Shown: positions 57,713 to 64,000 of the stretch, one piece after another
Position numbering within the stretch: the stretch's first letter is position 1
How the letters are laid out: every line of letters starts with the position of its first letter
Assembly (NCBI GenBank): GCA_022836615.1
Contig: MU405254.1
Location: forward strand, 1 to 64,000
DNA from: Annulohypoxylon bovei var. microspora
Lineage: Eukaryota; Ascomycota; Sordariomycetes; Xylariales; Hypoxylaceae
Length of the DNA stretch: 64,000 nt
Direction: 5' to 3'
Notes under the pieces: model-generated
Told to the model about the DNA's origin: nothing
What the model saw: the letters and a program-made list of their open reading frames with translations, nothing else
Databases searched by the model: none
Translations under genes and position numbers: made by a program

Positions 57713-58948
57713 CTAAGACGTGGGTCCATTCACTTGCCCCGTCGACTTGGAGATCGACTTGGCACCGTCCATATCTTGGATCCCTTCGTCCTCGACCTCT
57801 ACAACGTCCTGCCTAGAAGGGCCCTTAGAGTCCTGCTTGGAAGGGCTCTTAGAAGTTGACGCACCCCTTCGCATTGTCATCGGACGGAAACTCCGCGACT
57901 TGGTTGCTTCGGACGAGTCATCGGGACCTTCTGCAAGAACGCGCGCCATCTCTTTATCAGCCATCTCCTTCGTCTGCGCAAGCCGCACTTTAATCTTCCC
58001 GACTTCGTCGCTGCAGTCTCCATCTCGAAGGAATTGATGTGCCCCATGCTCACACATCCCTTGGACGAATTCGAGGCCTCTATCCAGGTCTTCCCAGATA
58101 TCGCCCTTGTCCTGGAATGAACCTAATCCACCACTTAGTCGAGACATCCGCATATTCATCCTACCGGGTGCTAGGTTTCGAGATCCCATCTGCCGAGTGC
58201 TCACGAAGCGCAATCTGGGTTCTTCCGGCTCGTCTTGAGACTTTAGAGGTACAACTTGTGCAGCTCTCATATCGGCAGCAAGGAGACTATCTCTAGGCTT
58301 CAACTCGTTGCTACCTCCGCCATTTCCTTCATCGTCGTCATCCTCTTCATCAGGCATCTCGAGTTCAGCCATACGCCTGATGCGAGCAACCTTAGCGGCC
58401 ATCTTGGCCTTGCGCATGGAGTTCCGTTGCATCGATACGAACTTAACCAGCTCTTCAAAGAATGACTGCACATAACTGTCGTAGTAGACGATGATCATAT
58501 TCCGTGATCTGTATTTTTGGACGGTATTCTCGTTACTGATCATGGAGTCCGTCTTCTGGCGCTTGCGGACCGTTGCGCGCGCCCGTCTCTGTGCGGTTGC
58601 CATCGCCTCTTGGCGCTGAAATGACATCTTCGACTTCTGTTCGCTTATGGGACTCGAAGGTACCTCGGCAGCAGCAGTATCTGACTGTTGAGCAGTAGGT
58701 CGCGTCGGCGGAAGCGGCGTCGAGAATTGTGTGGTATCCAGTTTATCAGCGGGGACATCCTCATCTCGCGGCCTCAGAGATTCGGTCGATCCCCGATTCC
58801 GCAGTGATTGCGCGGAAGATCGCGGTCGGTTCTCGGGCAACAGAGCCAGATCCTGCTGGCGTTGCTCGACTTGTCCATTGAGCTCCTCGAGGCGTTTGAG
58901 CCAGTCAGGGATGTTGGTGATTAACGATTTCAATGAGTCTACCGACAT
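57713..58948 (-). CDS. Hypothetical protein, 411 aa, coiled-coil and basic regions
   Basis: Single exon. Starts MSVDSLKSLITNIPDWLKRL, a helical segment that looks conserved. A disordered linker follows, then a basic stretch (AMATAQRRARATVRKRQK) that may be a nuclear signal. A likely folded helical core at about residues 145-200 includes YRSRNMIIVYYDSYVQSFFE and FVSMQRNSMRKAKMAAKVAR. An acidic run (DEEDDDDEGNGGG) follows, and then GDIWEDLDRGLEFVQGMCEH in a second helical region (about 295-345). The C-terminus has repeated Ser-Lys-Gln units. I do not recognise a named family; the mix of ordered blocks and linkers suggests a conserved fungal scaffold or chromatin-associated protein, which is inference only. 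Confidence 0.72.
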   Translation of the reverse strand: MSVDSLKSLITNIPDWLKRLEELNGQVEQRQQDLALLPENRPRSSAQSLRNRGSTESLRPRDEDVPADKLDTTQFSTPLPPTRPTAQQSDTAAAEVPSSPISEQKSKMSFQRQEAMATAQRRARATVRKRQKTDSMISNENTVQKYRSRNMIIVYYDSYVQSFFEELVKFVSMQRNSMRKAKMAAKVARIRRMAELEMPDEEDDDDEGNGGGSNELKPRDSLLAADMRAAQVVPLKSQDEPEEPRLRFVSTRQMGSRNLAPGRMNMRMSRLSGGLGSFQDKGDIWEDLDRGLEFVQGMCEHGAHQFLRDGDCSDEVGKIKVRLAQTKEMADKEMARVLAEGPDDSSEATKSRSFRPMTMRRGASTSKSPSKQDSKGPSRQDVVEVEDEGIQDMDGAKSISKSTGQVNGPTS

Positions 58949-61900
58949 TTTGGATATAGGAATATGGATGTTTGCCCGCGGTTGGTGCTAACAAGAACCA
59001 AAAAGTCGGTCGTACCCTGACATCTGGTTGCTATTCGAAGTGGAGCCGATGAGAAGGTGAGCAAAGCAAACAGCTAGGTGACGGTTAAGTTAGATATGCC
59101 AAAAATAAAGACATCAATCAAAAAGTAGTTGACATTTGGTCGAGCCAAGTATGCAGCGCAGACGCGGATGCGGACGCGGGCAGCTACTCGGTAAACTCGA
59201 CGATGCAATATAATTTGGAGCCTTAGGAGGCCTTGTTTATTCGTACGAAGTATCCAAAATATTAGCCAATTATGATATTGTGGTATCGGCACAATATAAA
59301 TGATAGAAGAGCTTGATCAATTGCTCTTCGAACTAAGACGAAGGAATGTTAATTCAGGCGGATATGGCGGGGAGGAAGAATGGTTGTGATGGCTGTGAGA
59401 CGGGAAGGAATCGGATCAAGTGGAAACAGAACAGAGATGACTTCGGGAGAGAGAGAGGGAAAGATTATGAGAATTGAGAATTGCAGGTCCAAGGTGTTGT
59501 GGGGTATTGCTGGCTTAGGTGGAAGCTACACTGCTACGGTACACTGTTACATTTGCATGTCACTTCGTAACTTTTGTACATTGGCGTTAGCTGGCAGGCT
59601 GGCCGCGGCAGGCACCTATTTACCTATGGTTCCAGATACTTTGGAAACGTACAATATTGAATACAGAAGTAGGTCTCTAGGTATCTAGGTACCTAAGGTA
59701 CAGTACACATATAATGTACTCTAGAAGGTACATAGGTACATATATGTATGTAATATATAAGACCAGGGGTAGCGGTAAGGAGGACCCTTGTTCGCTGGCG
59801 ACGTCGCGTGCAAGTCTACATCAGTACAAGCATTCTCGTTCGACAGTTTTGATCGGCGACTAATTAACAAGCTCCCATACTGGTTTATTAAAAAAACGAC
59901 CTTGCAACTTGCTCACCTGGGCAACAGTGGAAAATTAACTTATTTTAGAGATCTGGTTCTTGAAGGTGGGTAATCAGATTGACGCAGATTGATTCGCATG
60001 GAAGAAATCAATCTATTCGGGTCACACAAAACTCGACGAAGGAGCCGAGCTGCGGTGTTCTTTTGTCACCTTGTTCGGTCTTCAGTAACTCTATAAGAAA
60101 AAGTTAATGAGGGGGTGGTTAACACGGCCCGAAAACTTATCGAGTAATGCGATTCCTATTTTGGGTAGTATACACCACCTAGAAGGAGAGGGATTTGTAT
60201 TGGCATTTGCGAACTCAATATATGTAGACGTCTAGTCTTACTTGCATCGATGTAATGAGTCGGCAGTGGAGCAATCTACCCAGCATTGAAGTGACAAGAG
60301 TCTTACGACAAGAATCAAGAATATTCGGATCTCGTCGGAACATTGATGGTACGACGAAGAATATAATAAATGGCCAATATTATAAATGTGAGCCGACTGC
60401 AATTGCCTTCAATGTTCATGACCAACAGAACAAACGGAAAGCCAAACGTCCATTGGCGGCAATCACGAACAGACTTTTAGCTAAGATGCATGTCACTTTG
60501 CGCAGGTCCCGCTTTTAGCGGTTGTAGCCATAGCGGGAGTGGCTGGAAGTAAGCTAAAAGCTGGGGGCGCGATGGGGTCGATGCGAAGCGGGCAAAGCGG
60601 GAATAGCCTTGTGTAGCAGAGCACTGAGTAACTTTGGAGGTAGGATGGATGTAGGTATGTATCTACATACATACCTACATAATAGTCATACATAGATGGA
60701 GGGTGGCCGGAGATGCAGTACCTGATTGGGACGTGAATGGAATGCGCTGGCTTGCATCGACAATATGTATTTCCAGATCAGCAACTATGGTTACCCGTGT
60801 ACTTATCTCGGCAAGTGAAATAAAGGTTAAAATCTGACGATGACTTCAATCTTGTTCAATCTTATTCAATCTTGGATGTCGGAGAATCTTCTACTACGTA
60901 ATTCCTACCTAGGTACCTAGTAGTATGTAATACTGTACCTACAATGCTTATTATATACATGTATGTATCTACTAGGTAGGTAGGTAGATATCCGCGTATA
61001 CTACAGTGCATATATGTTTATACTTCGAATATTAATACTATTCAATGTTAGCCACCCCCAATTGTCCAATAGATTCTGAAGAGAAGGCACATGCATAGTC
61101 TACATTGCATATACCTACATGAATAGAGCGGTGAATATATGCACCATATATCATACTTATCCAATCCCTTCCATATGTTTTCATATTCTGATCAGATTGG
61201 CTTATGTTTGAAACCTGACCTGGCCATACGTGGAAGACCCCGCTCGTAAATCTGAGAAGCCTAGGATTTTATCATGATTCGGTTCGATAATAAATCACGT
61301 ACGTATACCTAGGTAGGTACGTTTGCTTACGACGCTTGGCTATACGTCTATAACTTATGTATGCTGTTAAAGATAAAAAGAAAACTAGGGGCCTCGTCAC
61401 TAAGGAGAAGACTCTAGACTATCACCTATGCAGGTTATTCTCCATCAGCTAAATATAGGAATAGGTAGGCTACTAGGTATTTATCATAGCGGTATGGAGT
61501 CGACCTCCGGCGCGAGCATATCCATCTTGTGGAGCTTCAACAATGCAAACCCTACCCACACTTCATCCCCGATCGTAAGTACTGGAGAGAATACGATATA
61601 TCATACACAGGGGCCATGTCCCACAGATGCAGGAAACCCCCTAATAGTCTTCGCACAGCATCTGTGCAGTAAGCTTTCGCCTTAGTGTCGTCAACATCAG
61701 GTTATGATCGTTAAGAACTCCTGCCTGCTGACATCACCCGAATCGAGTCTAGCTGGCCCGTTTCGATGCTGTTCGATGCACGAAGGAGTTCGTCTGAGCC
61801 CCGTAGCCAATTTTCCAACGACAGAGATCGCGAGGGAAAGGGTCTCGGACGTTGATCGGGCGGAGATGAGCGACCTTTTTCGAAGCCCAGCCTTGTCGTA

Positions 61901-63120
61901 AGAATAAGAAATAAAAACATCGTAAGGACAGTGCCCAGACAAGAGCGGTCAAAACTGAACTGCCCTCCTCTTCTCCACCTACCCCTTCCGGATAGACCCC
62001 GGCTTCGAACACGTGGAAAAGTCGTGATGGTGCCCCCTTAGCCTTAGCCTGAACAGCTTCGACTCCTAGTCGCCTTCGAAATAGAAGATGTTTTTTCTTC
62101 CTTCCCCCACTTTTAACGTCTGGCACTAAAACATCATCAGATGGATAAGATCCGAATCTCGTCATCCAAGAGGTCACGGAGGTAAGGGTATTCCTACACA
62201 CATCTTTAACCACATTAGAAAGCATTAATACAATACCTCCCGAAACGCGAGTGTTCCTTAGCTTTCACCCACCAAGCCATTGAAGAGGAGTGTGGTAATT
62301 TCCAAGGTTCTCAACGTAGCAAACAATAGGTCGTGGCGGCCTATTACCCCCAATATCCCCCACGTGTGGTGATTAATCCCAGGGATAGTAAATTGACGGT
62401 TAGAGATCAGTAATTTAAGAGAAACTCTTTCCACCACGATGTCGCAAGTCTAAAAGCAAAATACGTACATAGTGAGGTACATATCTAGTAGAAAGCCGAA
62501 ACAAGGAAATCAGTCAGTTGAGATCTGCTTACTACCTGTCAAGCCTCATGTACTACCTACCTAAGCTATCCGCGGTCACTACCGTATGTATTTTCGAATG
62601 GGTCAGGATGTAGTTCTGCGGCAGCAAGATCGGCAGAGGGTTTAATTCAGAGCGCGGCATTCGGTCCGCAGATAGGTAGGATTGCCATGTGGTCGGCTCG
62701 GTAAGGGACGTCCCTTTTATCACATCACACCAGATCCTATCGTATCACACTCAATGCACACACATACGCGCTGGCCCTGATGCATACTAGGTAGGTCAAC
62801 TCAGATGAGCCTCATGAGGGAATTACCGGGCTAAGTCAGATTTCGCGCGGCAATCTTGTAATGCCAAGACTTCATCTAAGAATCTCGTTCATGTATGTGG
62901 AGGGTAGAGGTTAGAGGGTAGGGGTAGGGGGTAGCACACCAGCAAAACACGAACTACCGTTATCGTCAAGTGTACTGTAGTCAGCGTAGTTAATAGGGTA
63001 GCCGTCAAGGTAGGCAGGTAGATAGGTAGGTAGGTACCTAGGTAAATTTCATCGTGATGATTATGTAGACCTCTTACCTATTGCAACTAAATGTTCTTTT
63101 TTTACTTATTTTCTTGCCAA
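58949..63120. other. 4.2 kb gene-poor region
   Basis: AT-rich, with frequent TAGGTACCTA words (59674-59700, 60904-60925, 61303-61322, 63013-63045). Short frames such as 60255-60518 (+, 87 aa) and 61749-62225 (-, 158 aa) have no domain or supported splice structure. The left end is the promoter of the 411-aa gene; the right end is the 3' side of the PNPOx-like gene. Confidence 0.5.
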
Positions 63121-63975
63121 TTATGGCCACACTTCAACCTTCTCCCACCCATCCTCCACAAGTCCACCCGGCGTCGTGGGCTCTGCCTTGCCACCACCAA
63201 CAAACGTATACAACCACCTTTGAGCGCGCTCCGGGTCGCTCAAGTCGGCTTGGTCCAGCTCATCCGGCACGATAACCACGACCCTAAAGTTCGCCCTCGC
63301 GACCTCGTCATTCGAGTCCGTAACCTTCTGCCCTAGCTTCAACCTATCGTCTGCCACCGGCAGCGCCACCGGTGATCCCGGAGGCGGGTTCCGGAACGTA
63401 CCCCTCATCTGGGGACTCAGATTTCCGAAATGAGCCGTGATCTCGCGGTTGAAGCTCCATTGTTCGCCGTCGGGGCTATGGTCAGGGTCCTTCCTCCGCA
63501 TGCGCGCCATAAGTGTGGAGATGACCTGTTTCCCCTCGGATGAGTCCTCGACGTCCGGGGCGAGCACGTACGCCTTTCCTCGGACGCGCCACTGCGTGCT
63601 CGTCTCCTTGGCCCAGAACACAGCCTCGACAGGCGCGCCGCCTCCCGAGCCCTTCAGTTTTCCATCATGCTCGCCACCGGCTTCAACGCCAAATAGTTCA
63701 GCCATCTTATCCATGCGGCAGTCCGTGGTGAGCGTCAGAAAGTCACTATCGTAGAGGTCCGGGTTTAATTCCACGTCATTCTTAGGATTCACCGGCAGGC
63801 CGGCAAATAAACCACGGAAGACGCATGTGCGGGTTCGGGGCGAGTAGGTGGTACCAGTTGAAGAGGCCGTCTTCCGGACCGTGCCCAGGCCAAATTCAGG
63901 GGACGGCATTGTTTCTATATGCTCTAAGAAGAGCTTCCGCCAGGGCGCCGGACCTAGTGTAGATGATGTTGCCAT
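63121..63975 (-). CDS. FMN-binding split-barrel protein (pyridoxamine-phosphate-oxidase-like, Alr4036 type)
   Basis: Single exon, 284 aa. It begins MATSSTLGPAPWRKLFLEHI and continues with PEFGLGTVR and PRTRTCVFRGLFAGLPVNPK. DFLTLTTDCRMDKMAELF, VEAVFWAKETSTQWRVRGKA and a C-terminal WLYTFVGGGKAEPTTPGG segment follow. This order matches the Alr4036/PPOX-type flavin-binding domain found in fungal proteins related to pyridoxamine 5'-phosphate oxidase. Such proteins bind FMN, but the substrate is usually unknown and vitamin B6 activity should not be assumed. The sequence ends 25 bases before the window edge, so its promoter is outside. Confidence 0.85.
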   Translation of the reverse strand: MATSSTLGPAPWRKLFLEHIETMPSPEFGLGTVRKTASSTGTTYSPRTRTCVFRGLFAGLPVNPKNDVELNPDLYDSDFLTLTTDCRMDKMAELFGVEAGGEHDGKLKGSGGGAPVEAVFWAKETSTQWRVRGKAYVLAPDVEDSSEGKQVISTLMARMRRKDPDHSPDGEQWSFNREITAHFGNLSPQMRGTFRNPPPGSPVALPVADDRLKLGQKVTDSNDEVARANFRVVVIVPDELDQADLSDPERAQRWLYTFVGGGKAEPTTPGGLVEDGWEKVEVWP

Positions 63976-64000
63976 TGTGCAGCGGATGAGAGGTTCGTAA

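Noticed and set aside
61749..62225. 158-codon minus frame
   Set aside because: No domain, low-complexity stretches and competing frames on the other strand.

Overview
This is a stretch of nuclear chromosome from a filamentous ascomycete (Pezizomycotina). The support is short 48-170 bp introns with GT..AG borders and GCTAAC/GCTGAC-type branch points, the types of genes present (APSES factor Xbp1, Zn2Cys6 factor, GPI-anchored GH76 enzyme, Spc24, Fis1), and AT-rich intergenic DNA full of short TAGGTACCTA-type words. A Sordariomycete, perhaps a xylarialean, is my guess from protein resemblance; nothing here proves it. I count 16 well-supported genes plus one single-exon hypothetical and two weaker small ORFs. 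Exon structures were rebuilt by hand from splice sites, reading-frame continuity and remembered family conservation.

Left part (1-11.3 kb): an AT-rich edge; a secreted GPI-type GH76 mannosidase/transglycosidase of the Dfg5/Dcw1 family; an F-box protein; a divergent histidinol-phosphate aminotransferase gene with a perfect TGACTCA (CPC1/Gcn4) site upstream; the Hsp90 co-chaperone Cns1; and the APSES-family repressor Xbp1. A 3.5 kb gene-poor stretch follows.

Centre (14.8-39.6 kb): DNA topoisomerase II, a reticulon, a TBC-domain Rab GAP (Gyp5-like), an SS18/SSXT-domain protein (likely SWI/SNF subunit), a TatD/Scn1-type metallohydrolase, a small two-helix membrane protein, and the head-to-head pair SPC24/FIS1.

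Right part (41.3-64 kb): a RING-H2 ubiquitin ligase with an N-terminal zinc ribbon, a GC-rich 171-residue hypothetical protein, a 6.8 kb gene-poor stretch holding two small proline-rich ORFs and a 221 bp Tc1/mariner-type MITE, a seven-exon Zn2Cys6 transcription factor, a coiled-coil-like conserved hypothetical, and an FMN-binding (PNPOx-like) protein at the right edge.

Most genes are single-copy housekeeping functions that do not form one pathway. I saw no biosynthetic cluster, CRISPR array, rDNA or clear tRNA. The most noteworthy items are the MITE, the Zn2Cys6 gene whose zinc cluster is assembled from three exons across a GC-AG intron, the interrupted SSXT domain, the tiny 5' exons of FIS1, and a similar upstream block shared by two neighbouring small genes.
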